Assembly (NCBI GenBank): GCA_025757685.1
Contig: CP107220.1
Coordinates: forward strand, 1,819,501-1,883,500
DNA length: 64,000 bases
Reading direction: 5' to 3'
Origin: Oscillospiraceae bacterium
Lineage (GTDB): Bacteria; Bacillota; Clostridia; Oscillospirales; Acutalibacteraceae
Of this stretch, positions 6,905 to 15,858 are shown piece after piece. The stretch's first letter is position 1. Every line of letters begins with the position of its first letter. A model generated the notes under the pieces. That model was given only the letters and a program-made list of their open reading frames with translations, had not been told where the DNA came from and did not search any database. The position numbers were made by a program, and so were the translations under genes.

Positions 6905-9613
6905 TCACAGAGAATATAGTTGCTTCAATAGATTGGCATCTCGCCTGGAATCTCTAACTGTTAGATTTTCCAACACACTCTTTTCCGTTTCCGGGCTCCA
7001 ATAGATTCTAAGATTTTCTTTTGCACGAGTGATTGCAGTATAGAAAATATTGTGTGTAATGCGTTCTTCAGTTTCGGTGGTAATTACAATTTTCACAGAA
7101 CGATATTCCAAACCCTGAGCCTTGTGGATGGATACCGCATAAGCAACTTGAAATGGAACAACTGTGTCAGAATAATCATCATCTTCATCGGTGCTTCTGT
7201 ATTTATCAACGCTGAATTTAATTATAGAATTTCCGCTTTTAGATGCATCCATCAATTCAAAATCATACCCCCATGCATCCAATTCATTAATCACGCAATC
7301 CAACTCAATTTCGAACCAAATCTTCATTTCCTCTGTTGCAATACCAACAATACGCCCCTTCGAATTGTTGTGAATCAAAGGAGAGAAGCGGTCTGATTCA
7401 TTAAACAATACAGGATCGCCAACTTTATACAATCCAATACCCCATTGAATCGCTGGACTCGGATTACTGTTCTGTAAGAAGCGATTGATGTTATTAATTC
7501 CGTACAATCCATCGTAATTTAAGCAGAGAATGATTTCATCTTCTTCTGCATGGGAGAAAATAGATTCATCCAGACGGATGGAATATTTGCTCTTAACCAT
7601 AGGCTCCAAAATTGCAATGTCCAGATTTCGCACTCTTTCCCACACGGTGAGAAGGTTTTCATTTTGCGTTCTGTATGGATGTGTTAGTTCGAAGATAGAG
7701 TCTTTGGAAATGAAATTGCGTGCAATATCAAACCAATTTCCAAAATAGATTGATTCAATCTGATAAACATCTCCTACAAGAACCAGAAGCTTAAACTCTG
7801 CCTTTTCTAAGACTTTTCGCATATCAGAATTGCTTACTGTACTACACTCATCGATAATAAGAACATCGCATTCTGTGTGCTGATTCTTTTCGGAAATAAA
7901 ACTTGCAATGGTATTAAACTCTCTATTGCTGGCGGTTACTTTCCTGCGCATATTGTCTACTGCTGGATGTGTATTCGCCAAATACAACTTTTTCTGGTTA
8001 GAAAAGAAGTTTGAAATATGATTGATCAGCGTTGATTTTCCAGTTCCGGCAGAACCATAAATAAGTGCCACCTGCGATTTTGCAAACATATTTCGCAATG
8101 CGTCTTTTTTCTCTGGCGAATCAATAGAATATGAGCCTTTGTTCAGCCATGAATCTACAGATCCGGTATATTGTGCTATTCCACTTGTTGCTAGATCTCG
8201 TAATTTTTGAATTATGAATGCGCTATCATCAGCATATCCTTTGATATACACAAAATCATGAAAAGTCATCAGCTTTCTGTGTTCGTGTTTTGGAAGATAT
8301 AACTTGCGATTATATGTACTAATCAGCGCATCAATATTATCAAAACCTACTATATCCTTTTGGGGTGTAAACAACATCCCTTCTATCTCTGTATTATTTT
8401 GAATATGGCGTGCGAATAGTTCATGTTCTCTACCTTTTTCCGATAGGCAATCCAGCAAATCGTATATGCGTGGATTATGATTTCTCAATGATGTACAAAA
8501 CGGCATTCTATCAAACGGAATACATCCATAACTTAAATTTAGCCCTGACAACAACGAACAGCCATCATTCCAACGCTGCCATTTAATAATTCTGTTATTC
8601 AAATGGTACAGTAGATACTTAAGCACATTACATCCAGGCTTATTGGATAAGATTATCTCTCTACACTGATCAAGGGTGTCAAAAATATAAGTCGTTCTTG
8701 CCTGACTTGTAATCTGATTTTTTACAAAACTATAATACTGTTCTGAGCACACAACCAACTCGGATAGTGGCATTTTAGTTTCCGTCAAAAATCGCATCAA
8801 TTCGGAATACTCTTTTGTTCCTGTGTTGATTTTAGAATGTTTTCCGATAATATCTGCAAAATTATCCAATTCGCAGGGACGTATTGATACATTCCACCCA
8901 TCGATAATTTGAATAGTCATGTCTTTTCCTAAAACATTGATCGAATCATTACGAATCGAAAGTTTTACCGCATAGTTACTTAGTATTTCATAACGTGAAA
9001 AAGTGATTACTCGGTCAAATTTGCTCATTTTACTGTTCGCCGCAGTAAATGTAACTTCGTAGTATATTCGCTGGTTTACAAAGAACGGCTTAATCTTCTG
9101 AATATAATATCTATCTGAATATGTACTTGTTGAAAATCCCGGACTTGGACTGTAAATTTTTTCTGCAATTTTCTCATGATACTCTGACAGTTCTGTATCC
9201 GTATCCAATGGAAAATCTTCAATATTATCCAGAACATGAAGCCCATAAGTATCATTAAGAAAGATTTTTATTTTTAGGAGATACTCATAGTACTTCAACA
9301 TTAGTCTTTCAGAACCATTTTCATCTAAAGTGTAATGTGACACCGACTTTTGAAGAAGCTCATGAAATTGGTGTAAAAAACGGAGGTCTCCTCTTGTTTG
9401 CAAATACTTCAACGCTTCAACATTTAGAGCATAATTATTGGGGTCGAGGTCTGAACCATTAGCATATACTTTATCTGCAATATATTCTACAAAATTACGT
9501 AACTGCGACAAAATATTCTGACTCAATAACCCACGTTCTGAGTCATCAAATCTACTGATATTTTTACAAATCACTTTGTCTGTAGCCAGTATTGCACTGT
9601 CAATTTGCATCAT
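6905..9613 (-). CDS. Superfamily 1 (RecD-like) DNA helicase with long unknown N-terminus
   Basis: A 902-residue protein; ATG 9613 follows GGAGGG at 7 nt. The C-terminal ~380 residues hold SF1 helicase motifs in order: Walker A 'GSAGTGKST' (~res 525), motif II 'LIIDECSTVS', motif III 'GDVYQIES', a UvrD/RecD-like 'SIHKAQGLEY' and motif VI 'YTAITRAKENL'. The first ~500 residues match no domain I recognise. It is not RecD2, which has a different N-terminus and is shorter. It sits alone between the palindrome array (208 nt past its stop) and small membrane/zinc proteins inside a restriction-bearing element. A role in phage or plasmid defence, or in processing the array DNA, is possible but unproven. 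Confidence 0.75.
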   Translation of the reverse strand: MMQIDSAILATDKVICKNISRFDDSERGLLSQNILSQLRNFVEYIADKVYANGSDLDPNNYALNVEALKYLQTRGDLRFLHQFHELLQKSVSHYTLDENGSERLMLKYYEYLLKIKIFLNDTYGLHVLDNIEDFPLDTDTELSEYHEKIAEKIYSPSPGFSTSTYSDRYYIQKIKPFFVNQRIYYEVTFTAANSKMSKFDRVITFSRYEILSNYAVKLSIRNDSINVLGKDMTIQIIDGWNVSIRPCELDNFADIIGKHSKINTGTKEYSELMRFLTETKMPLSELVVCSEQYYSFVKNQITSQARTTYIFDTLDQCREIILSNKPGCNVLKYLLYHLNNRIIKWQRWNDGCSLLSGLNLSYGCIPFDRMPFCTSLRNHNPRIYDLLDCLSEKGREHELFARHIQNNTEIEGMLFTPQKDIVGFDNIDALISTYNRKLYLPKHEHRKLMTFHDFVYIKGYADDSAFIIQKLRDLATSGIAQYTGSVDSWLNKGSYSIDSPEKKDALRNMFAKSQVALIYGSAGTGKSTLINHISNFFSNQKKLYLANTHPAVDNMRRKVTASNREFNTIASFISEKNQHTECDVLIIDECSTVSNSDMRKVLEKAEFKLLVLVGDVYQIESIYFGNWFDIARNFISKDSIFELTHPYRTQNENLLTVWERVRNLDIAILEPMVKSKYSIRLDESIFSHAEEDEIILCLNYDGLYGINNINRFLQNSNPSPAIQWGIGLYKVGDPVLFNESDRFSPLIHNNSKGRIVGIATEEMKIWFEIELDCVINELDAWGYDFELMDASKSGNSIIKFSVDKYRSTDEDDDYSDTVVPFQVAYAVSIHKAQGLEYRSVKIVITTETEERITHNIFYTAITRAKENLRIYWSPETEKSVLENLTVRDSRRDANLLKQLYSL

Positions 9614-9661
9614 AATTTTTCCCTCCAATCAAATGAGTTAAATATATTTTAGTAATATCGG

Positions 9662-10200
9662 TTACTGGCTTTGCGAGTAATTCTTTCTGATATTATCCTC
9701 AATCAGTAACTGGGCATCATATGCAACAGAATCTTCCCAATTTTGAGTTGTATTGCAGCAGAGGCACTCCATTTCTGTTCCATGCAGACCGCCTTGTTTA
9801 AGCCTCATACCACACTTTGTGCAAACTGGATGCAGGTTGCTAATGGTGTATTTCCCATCATACATTTTAGAATAAGTCCACTCCCATGAATAACCCAACA
9901 TGTAATCCTTGGTGTATTGTAAAAATGTGGGGGGGGTATATTATTTGACTGGGAACCCGATATTTTTGCAACCACAAACAATCCAACTACGATAATCGCA
10001 ATAGCAATAAGCAACCACCATACTTTAATTTCAAAATTCAGGAAAGAAACGACACCATTAAAAATAAATCTCATAACATTCTTAAAGGTACTTAACCAAT
10101 CAATACCCTGAATCCAATCCAGTAGCAAAGAAAGATGTATGCCACCTATTACAGTTGTTCCAATTCCAAGAACCCAAGGATTCTTTGCCCATTTCTTCAT
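9662..10200 (-). pseudogene. Membrane protein with zinc ribbon, frameshifted at a C8 tract
   Basis: Starts at ATG 10200 after GAGGTG. The first ~91 residues have two hydrophobic segments ('NPWVLGIGTTVIGG' and 'VWWLLIAIAIIVVGLFVV'). At 9929-9936 the coding strand has eight C's, and the frame then goes wrong. With nine C's it would continue into 'YMLGYSWEWTYSKMYDGKYT' and a four-cysteine zinc ribbon (CTKC ... CLCC), giving a protein of ~179 residues. The break exactly at a homopolymer points to slipped-strand phase variation, a recent mutation or a sequencing error. Function unknown; gene order places it with the accessory genes downstream of hsdS. Confidence 0.65.
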
Positions 10201-10208
10201 TGCGGCTC

Positions 10209-10239
10209 ACCTCATTTCAGCCGTTCACACAACGGCAGA
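10209..10239. repeat. 31-bp direct repeat of the hsdS 3' end, copy 2
   Basis: Matches 12852-12882 with one mismatch. On the minus strand the unit contains a perfect hairpin (GCCGTT-gtgtg-AACGGC), the end of hsdS and the GAGGTG ribosome binding site of the next gene. This copy lies just upstream of the gene starting at 10200, outside any hsdS gene. Confidence 0.8.
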
Positions 10240-10257
10240 TTTTATCTTTTTAGTACA

Positions 10258-10965
10258 TCATGGATTCTTCTTCAACATACGAGCACGCTTCTTCAATAGA
10301 CGTACCAGCCTCCAGCGATCAATTCGCTTAGGCATCTTTTGATAAATTTCCCGATAATCTACTGTTTCTGGAATCCACCGTCCGTTTTGAGTAATGCTGT
10401 GCCCATCAAGCAGATGAAGGAAGAAGGATGCTTCGATGATTACGGAAATAGAATTGCTTACACCGGAGCCAATATGATTGTGTTGGTACAGATTACGAGG
10501 CCCCTGAAAGAAACCCATAAGCATATACCTGATGCCGTCCTGCTCATTGCGCTCCGATTCGTTTTTCAGATCATTGATTGCAATAAGGGGAGCCCTCTTT
10601 ATTTCGCCGGTTTGCTTGTCTATTTCAAAAGAAAGTGCTCTTGTCGCCAGATCGAATCCATGCGAATCCAGGCCTGACTTCTTTTTGAGATAATTTTCCA
10701 CAGCCACGAAGGCTTCACGTGCTGCCGACTCAAACTCGGATTTATATATGAGTTGCACCGCATCCGATAACGCTGCGTGGATATTGTATACCTCAAAAAA
10801 TCCTTTGAGCTTCTTTAGCGAATATGGCATTAAACTGCCGCAACAAGGACAGAATGTAAAATCATAAAAGTTAAACCCATATGTACCGTTGCGATATTCC
10901 CTAAGTTGCTTTTTTCTGGGTGGAAGAGAACACCCATTAGGACAAGCGTATTCTTCTCTCCTCAT
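10258..10965 (-). CDS. TIGR02391-family (Ymh-like) protein with zinc ribbon
   Basis: A 235-residue protein; ATG 10965 follows GAGGTG at 6 nt (a GTG 9 nt earlier is also in frame). The N-terminus has CPNGC and CPCC, a likely zinc ribbon (residues ~8-45). Residues ~80-200 resemble the TIGR02391 domain: 'AREAFVAVENYLKKKSGLD', a 'LNDLKNESERNEQDG'-like stretch and 'MGFFQGPRNLYQHN'. Members of this family are often found beside restriction systems and other defence genes; their biochemical role is not established. It lies in the cargo segment bracketed by 31-bp repeats. Confidence 0.65.
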   Translation of the reverse strand: MRREEYACPNGCSLPPRKKQLREYRNGTYGFNFYDFTFCPCCGSLMPYSLKKLKGFFEVYNIHAALSDAVQLIYKSEFESAAREAFVAVENYLKKKSGLDSHGFDLATRALSFEIDKQTGEIKRAPLIAINDLKNESERNEQDGIRYMLMGFFQGPRNLYQHNHIGSGVSNSISVIIEASFFLHLLDGHSITQNGRWIPETVDYREIYQKMPKRIDRWRLVRLLKKRARMLKKNP

Positions 10966-11008
10966 TGCTTTCACCTCATTTCAACTACTCACTTACCCGC
11001 TGGAAAGA

Positions 11009-12016
11009 TTACAATTTCAAAGGATAAGCATCCAGCTTGTTTTGCGCATTTATGTAGGATTTATAAATATTTTTGATTCCGGCTTCTTTTGCCATGCTTA
11101 CAACAAGATTTTCCTCTGCTACGCCCATTCGCAGACCAAGAATTATGCCATTGGGGATCCATTCCATCATAATCGGCGGTTTCATAATGCAGCCGGTAAT
11201 CATTCGCCATTCTTCATCATATTTATGGCACTCTTTTTTGATCAGAGTCGTTCTTTCTTGTTCCCATAGCACATTTCCCATCTCTACATATAGCTCTTGA
11301 GGAATCTGAGTTTTTGCTGTCTCTGCTATTTTGCGGAGCATAACGAATTTTGCAAATTTCGTTGCATCATAAGGCGTGTCCGAATAATAAATCGGATATA
11401 GCGGCGTTCCGTAGTTCTTGATTCCGCAATTTGCGCATTTTTCTTGTTTACCGCATAAAAAGTTGTCTTCATTTTCAAGATCGTAGATTTGCACAAAACC
11501 TCTGTGCTGATCTGCATATTTCAGCCACAGAACCTCATTAAACCCATTTTCGGAGAAACAAACTGACCACGTATCCTTTTTAACTTCATCACGGAGTGAA
11601 AGCGCTGCATTCAGAAAGCTTTCGGTAAGCCCGTGAGAAAGCGCGTTTGTCACATTCTCAACCGTAAACTGCGCTGCTTGCTCCTCAGAGAGAATATTTC
11701 CAAGCAATGACTTAACACCATCCACAACAGCTTCTGTACTTTCCGGAGTCTGGAATGCACTTAAATACTCTTTCCGGATCGCTTCAATATCGATGTGAAG
11801 AAAGGTATCAAAAGGATCGTCATAATAATTCGCAGAAGAAAAATAGAGCCTGTTAGTTCTGAGTGCTTCCAAGCTTTTTGTGCTGACAGGTCGATACCGG
11901 AAAAGCAGCTTCGGATACTTAATTGATTTGAATAGTTGTTCGCGTTCTGCCACAATATCATTTCCAGGCAAAGAACATAATGTTTGCCAGAATTGTTCTC
12001 GTTCACTGTGATTCAT
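11009..12016 (-). CDS. DUF2971-domain protein
   Basis: A 335-residue protein. ATG 12016 is preceded by AGGAGGGG. The DUF2971 hallmark is near residue 35-70: 'LFRYRPVSTKSLEAL', then 'NRLYFSSANYYDDPFD'. Later come 'DTWSVCFSENGFNEVLW' and 'YADQHRGF', typical of the family core, and 'YDEEWRMI' near the C-terminus. A CxxC pair at ~205 may bind zinc. DUF2971 proteins are cytoplasmic and frequent in defence islands; the fold has been linked to ADP-ribosyl-type enzymes, but activity here is unproven. It belongs to the cargo behind hsdS. Confidence 0.75.
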   Translation of the reverse strand: MNHSEREQFWQTLCSLPGNDIVAEREQLFKSIKYPKLLFRYRPVSTKSLEALRTNRLYFSSANYYDDPFDTFLHIDIEAIRKEYLSAFQTPESTEAVVDGVKSLLGNILSEEQAAQFTVENVTNALSHGLTESFLNAALSLRDEVKKDTWSVCFSENGFNEVLWLKYADQHRGFVQIYDLENEDNFLCGKQEKCANCGIKNYGTPLYPIYYSDTPYDATKFAKFVMLRKIAETAKTQIPQELYVEMGNVLWEQERTTLIKKECHKYDEEWRMITGCIMKPPIMMEWIPNGIILGLRMGVAEENLVVSMAKEAGIKNIYKSYINAQNKLDAYPLKL

Positions 12017-12081
12017 TGATGCCCCTCCTTTTAATTATCAAATGTGATTTGTAGTCCGAAACAAAACAACCGCAATTAAAT

Positions 12082-12588
12082 TTACGAAAAATCGCCCATT
12101 TGTGTTTTGGTATGCTGTTTGCCGCTTGAATCTGTCCACTCAGTGATTATTCTAAACTTTGATGCAGAACCATTATGCGTGATTAAAATCAATTCATAGC
12201 TTTTTCCTGCCTCCAATTCTTCAAAAGGCTGCTTTTCACGATCCATAATCATAATTCCAACATCACCATCAAATCGAGCGCTTACATTATAAGCGGTCGC
12301 ATTTCCGGAATTCCAAACTTTCAGTCTATGCTTACCTTTGCCCACAGTAATAAATCTTGCCTCAACGCATGCAAGTACCGAATCTTCCTTCTCCTTGGCT
12401 ATCTTGTCCAGTTCATTCTGCTTAATCTTGAGCTCCAGTTCATTAACCTTGTTCTGGAGACGTTGTGCCTTTGAAGATTTAAACAGCGAAATGATGGCAA
12501 CTAACAGAGATATACCTGCGATGATTAGCGCACCCCAATCTTTTATGAAGGGCACCACTTCCTTCAATATGCCAATCAAAACTTCCAT
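12082..12588 (-). CDS. Membrane-anchored coiled-coil protein of unknown function
   Basis: A 168-residue protein. There is one N-terminal membrane helix ('LIIAGISLLVAIISLF', ~res 19-35), then a charged coiled coil (~38-68), then a small all-beta domain (~75-165) with 'HRLKVWNSGNATAYNVSARF', which resembles Ig-like folds of cell-surface or sensor proteins. It overlaps the zinc-ribbon gene upstream by 13 nt, so the two are translated together. Function not recognised. Confidence 0.6.
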   Translation of the reverse strand: MEVLIGILKEVVPFIKDWGALIIAGISLLVAIISLFKSSKAQRLQNKVNELELKIKQNELDKIAKEKEDSVLACVEARFITVGKGKHRLKVWNSGNATAYNVSARFDGDVGIMIMDREKQPFEELEAGKSYELILITHNGSASKFRIITEWTDSSGKQHTKTQMGDFS

Positions 12589-12845
12589 TTTTTCATCGCT
12601 TTCTTTAATTCTTTTTCCAGTTCTTTGATTGCGTCTTGCGCAAGCTCATCTACAGCATTATCAATTATTGCGGCATTGTTATCGAGCAACTCTCGTTTCG
12701 TGTATTCCGAACCGCAATCAGAGCAACGTACTCGTACATCGTCACTTGCATGAAGAAGATCTTCAAATTCTTCATCTAACGACTCAAATTGATCATTACC
12801 GCAAAGAGGACACAATAGCGTGACTTTACGATCTAAATTTTTCAT
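12576..12845 (-). CDS. Small zinc-ribbon protein
   Basis: An 89-residue protein with two CxxC pairs (CPLC at ~12, CSDC at ~41), giving a classic zinc ribbon, and a helical charged C-terminus ('ELEKELKKAMKKWKF'). GAGGTG precedes ATG 12845. It directly follows hsdS (9 nt gap) and overlaps the next gene, so it is cotranscribed with the restriction genes. Target unknown. Confidence 0.6.
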   Translation of the reverse strand: MKNLDRKVTLLCPLCGNDQFESLDEEFEDLLHASDDVRVRCSDCGSEYTKRELLDNNAAIIDNAVDELAQDAIKELEKELKKAMKKWKF

Positions 12846-12851
12846 TAAAAC

Positions 12852-12882
12852 ACCTCATTTTAGCCGTTCACACAACGGCAGA
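12852..12882. repeat. 31-bp direct repeat at the hsdS 3' end, copy 1
   Basis: Contains the last codons of hsdS (LCERLK), the stop, and the GAGGTG site of the following gene, folded as hairpin GCCGTT-gtgtg-AACGGC. Repeated at 10209-10239. The two copies bracket four cargo genes. Confidence 0.8.
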
Positions 12883-14339
12883 ATTTCTTCCAGTTTGGCA
12901 ACAATACGTTTCTGCTCAGCAAGGGGTGGGATAGGGACGAGATAATTTTTAAGAATCTCAAATGGCGGAATATTCTTAATTGCAGAGCCTTTACTACCGC
13001 TTCTGGCGTTCTTTTTCAATACAAAATCAAAAAAGGTTAAGAAGTATGGTATGTACAATGGTTCAAAAATCTTCATTCGCATTAGCGCCTGATTAATAAT
13101 ACCTTGTTCAAATTTGTCAGGCATTACATATGTTTCTCCAATTGTACCAGCGCAACTAACAATTATATCTCCCGAAAAAACTTCAAATCCTTTCATTTTA
13201 GATTCAAAATAATCTCTGCGGATATAGTAATCTCCAAGAGTAGCGTCTTTTTGTATAGCATTCTTCTGCTCATAGACCTTAATTGCACCATTTCCTTTTG
13301 GGACGAACATACTTTTAGTTATTGCACTACCAAAAGGCCCTTTTTTATAGCTGCCCAAATCACCAAACCTCACCCATGTCCAATTGTCAGGAATATCGTA
13401 AGGCTTTTCATCCTCTGCAATTTCAGGCAGAGGTTTTTCTTTTTTTATCTTGCCTTCTTTGATCAGCCGCTGTTTTTCTGTCTGGATCTGCTGATACAGT
13501 TCCTCGCCTGTTCCTTCTTCGGGGCGCTGCTCAACGAGCTTACCCTGAATGGCATATTGCAGAATGGACTTCTTCATATCCTCCGGGAACTTGGCGTTAA
13601 ACTGCTCCAGTTTTTCATAGGCAACAGCATAGCGGTCAACCAGAGGAAGGAGTTCCTCAATCTTGGCAACGATGCGCTTTTGCTCAGCAAGGGGTGGGAG
13701 CGCAATAAGCCCATTAAAAAAGTCTTTCTCTCCAATTGCAGGATAAGCAACTCCCTTTGATTTATCGCTTGCATTGGCAAAACGCATAAAAGTGGGAGAC
13801 AGTAAATAGTAATACAGGTACTTATTAAGCAGACCCTTGGGGCAATGCATAACTGCAAATGCGGTACTTACGATTGGCTCATACGGAAAATCTCTGTCAA
13901 TAATACAGATGTTTTTAAGATACGGTCTAATGGTTGCAAAGATCACATCGCCTTTTTGGACAATTTTCTTTGCTCGTGATGATGCATCTTTCGCTTCTAC
14001 TACCGTATTCTCAATATTTAAGGTATGAGAGATATTGTTTATTGAGCCAACATCAATATAACAAAATGTTTTATCTGGTGTTTTTTGTCCCCAATTGTAA
14101 GTCAATGAGCTTAAACGGCACCACTTCCAATTCTCTGGAATATCAAAAGGAATTTCATCTTCGGAAATCTCCGCCAACGGTTTTTCCTTTTTGATTTTCT
14201 TTTCCTGTATCAGCCGTTGCTTTTCCGCCTGAATCTGCTGATAGAGTTCCTCGCCGGTACCTTCTTCGGCTCTCTGTTCCACCAGCTTGCCCTGAATGGC
14301 ATACTGCAAAATACTCGCTTTTAACTGTTCCGGTGTCAT
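12855..14339 (-). CDS. hsdS: Type I restriction specificity subunit HsdS
   Basis: A 494-residue protein with two target recognition domains (~55-235 and ~320-475), each followed by a conserved helix ('PPLAEQKRIVAK(I/L)EE'). The first conserved arm ('ILQYAIQGKLVEQR...GTGEELYQQIQ', ~res 10-40) is repeated almost identically at ~255-290. HsdS gives the R-M complex its bipartite DNA target and docks two HsdM. It overlaps hsdM by 4 nt (ATGA). The near-identical internal arms would allow recombination that swaps recognition domains. The sequence stops right after the second helix. Confidence 0.92.
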   Translation of the reverse strand: MTPEQLKASILQYAIQGKLVEQRAEEGTGEELYQQIQAEKQRLIQEKKIKKEKPLAEISEDEIPFDIPENWKWCRLSSLTYNWGQKTPDKTFCYIDVGSINNISHTLNIENTVVEAKDASSRAKKIVQKGDVIFATIRPYLKNICIIDRDFPYEPIVSTAFAVMHCPKGLLNKYLYYYLLSPTFMRFANASDKSKGVAYPAIGEKDFFNGLIALPPLAEQKRIVAKIEELLPLVDRYAVAYEKLEQFNAKFPEDMKKSILQYAIQGKLVEQRPEEGTGEELYQQIQTEKQRLIKEGKIKKEKPLPEIAEDEKPYDIPDNWTWVRFGDLGSYKKGPFGSAITKSMFVPKGNGAIKVYEQKNAIQKDATLGDYYIRRDYFESKMKGFEVFSGDIIVSCAGTIGETYVMPDKFEQGIINQALMRMKIFEPLYIPYFLTFFDFVLKKNARSGSKGSAIKNIPPFEILKNYLVPIPPLAEQKRIVAKLEEILPLCERLK

Positions 14340-15856
14340 TCGCTCACTCCTCCCGGCAATAGGGCTTCCAACTCTGCAAGCACCTTGTCGATCTCCGCAT
14401 TGAGGGTAGTCCGTCTTTCCTGATATTCCCGGATAGTGTCCATTGGGTCAAGGATTTCTTCTTCCTCATGGGGATAGCCGCACAGGTCGATATTGCAGCC
14501 CTGTTCATTCAGCAGATAATCTGCGGTAAACTTCTGCGCCTTGAAGTTTTCGCCGTCCGTAATTTCCTTTCGGTCATTCCACCAGGCAATGCAGTCATCA
14601 AAGTGCTTCAGCTCCATGGGCTTCGTCTTGGAGAAGTGCTTTCTGTCAGACGGAATATCTACCCGATAAAACCATGTCTCTGTGGTCGGCTTGGTGTTGT
14701 CAAAAAACAGCAGATTGGTGGTGATTGAGGTATAAGGGCTAAACACAGAGCCGGGCAGCCGGACAATCGTGTGCAGATTGAACTGGGAAATGAGTTTCTT
14801 CTTGATGTTTACCTTGGCGTTGTCCAGACCAAACAGAAAGCCGTCCGGCACGACAACAGCAGCCCTGCCGTTCTTCTTCAATCGGTACAGGATGACCGAC
14901 ATGAACAGATCGGCGGTTTCCGAGCTTGCCAGATCGTCGGGGAAGAAGCCCTGAATGGACTTGTCCTCATGTCCGCCATACGGAGGATTCATCAGGATTA
15001 CGTCAAACTTATCATCATCCGTATAGTCCAACAAATTGTGTTTCAACGAGTTCATGTGGTAGATGTTCGGAATCTCAATGTCATGCAGCAGCATATTGGT
15101 TACGCACAGCAGATAGGGAAAAGGCTTTTTTTCAATTCCGTAAATGCTATCATCCAGCTGCTTCTGAGCGGCGGTGTCCGTTACCTGCTTGGAAAGCTGT
15201 CCAAGCCAAGAGGTGATAAATCCACCGGTGCCACAGGCGAAATCTGCCATCTTTTCGCCCAGCTGCGGCTTTATCATCAATGCCATGAACTCGGTGACTG
15301 CTCTCGGCGTATAGAATTCACCGGAAGAACCAGCAGATTGCAACTCCCGCAAAATCTCCTCATAGACAAAACCGAAAGCGTGGCTTTCCTTCACATCGTC
15401 AAACTCAATCTCGTCAATGACATCAATGACCTGACGAAGATAAACGCCGTCCTTCATATAGTTGTTGGCATCCTCGAAGGTGGACTTGACAATGGCTTTC
15501 TTAATTGGAGTATCGGGTGTCACCTTGATACCCTCATAGAGAACCGAATCACCATCTTTCACATCATTGCCTTTCAGAACCGGGAACAAGGTATTGTTGA
15601 CAAAATTAAGGAGCTTATCTCCAGTCATAGCATGACCGCTACCATCAGCTTTCGCCCAATTTCTCCATCTAAGGTCTTCGGGAATGATGGATTCATAATT
15701 ATCCTCATTCAGCTCCCAATCATCTTCTTTTGCGTCATAGACTTTGAGGAAAAGCATCCATACCATCTGCTCAATTCGTTGCGCATCGCCGTTGATACCA
15801 GCGTCCATACGCATTATATCTCTAATTCTTTTTATAAAACCTGACTGCATCGCCAT
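14336..15856 (-). CDS. hsdM: Type I DNA methyltransferase subunit HsdM
   Basis: A 506-residue N6-adenine methylase. An N-terminal helical HsdM_N domain ('RIEQMVWMLFLKVYD') is followed by the catalytic domain: SAM motif I 'DFACGTGGF' (~res 205) and motif IV 'NPPYGG' (~res 290). It methylates the host recognition site and, with HsdS and HsdR, forms the restriction complex. GAGGTAGGAT precedes ATG 15856. The gene begins 2 nt after hsdR and overlaps hsdS, forming an hsdR-M-S operon. Confidence 0.95.
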   Translation of the reverse strand: MAMQSGFIKRIRDIMRMDAGINGDAQRIEQMVWMLFLKVYDAKEDDWELNEDNYESIIPEDLRWRNWAKADGSGHAMTGDKLLNFVNNTLFPVLKGNDVKDGDSVLYEGIKVTPDTPIKKAIVKSTFEDANNYMKDGVYLRQVIDVIDEIEFDDVKESHAFGFVYEEILRELQSAGSSGEFYTPRAVTEFMALMIKPQLGEKMADFACGTGGFITSWLGQLSKQVTDTAAQKQLDDSIYGIEKKPFPYLLCVTNMLLHDIEIPNIYHMNSLKHNLLDYTDDDKFDVILMNPPYGGHEDKSIQGFFPDDLASSETADLFMSVILYRLKKNGRAAVVVPDGFLFGLDNAKVNIKKKLISQFNLHTIVRLPGSVFSPYTSITTNLLFFDNTKPTTETWFYRVDIPSDRKHFSKTKPMELKHFDDCIAWWNDRKEITDGENFKAQKFTADYLLNEQGCNIDLCGYPHEEEEILDPMDTIREYQERRTTLNAEIDKVLAELEALLPGGVSE

Positions 15857-15858
15857 AT

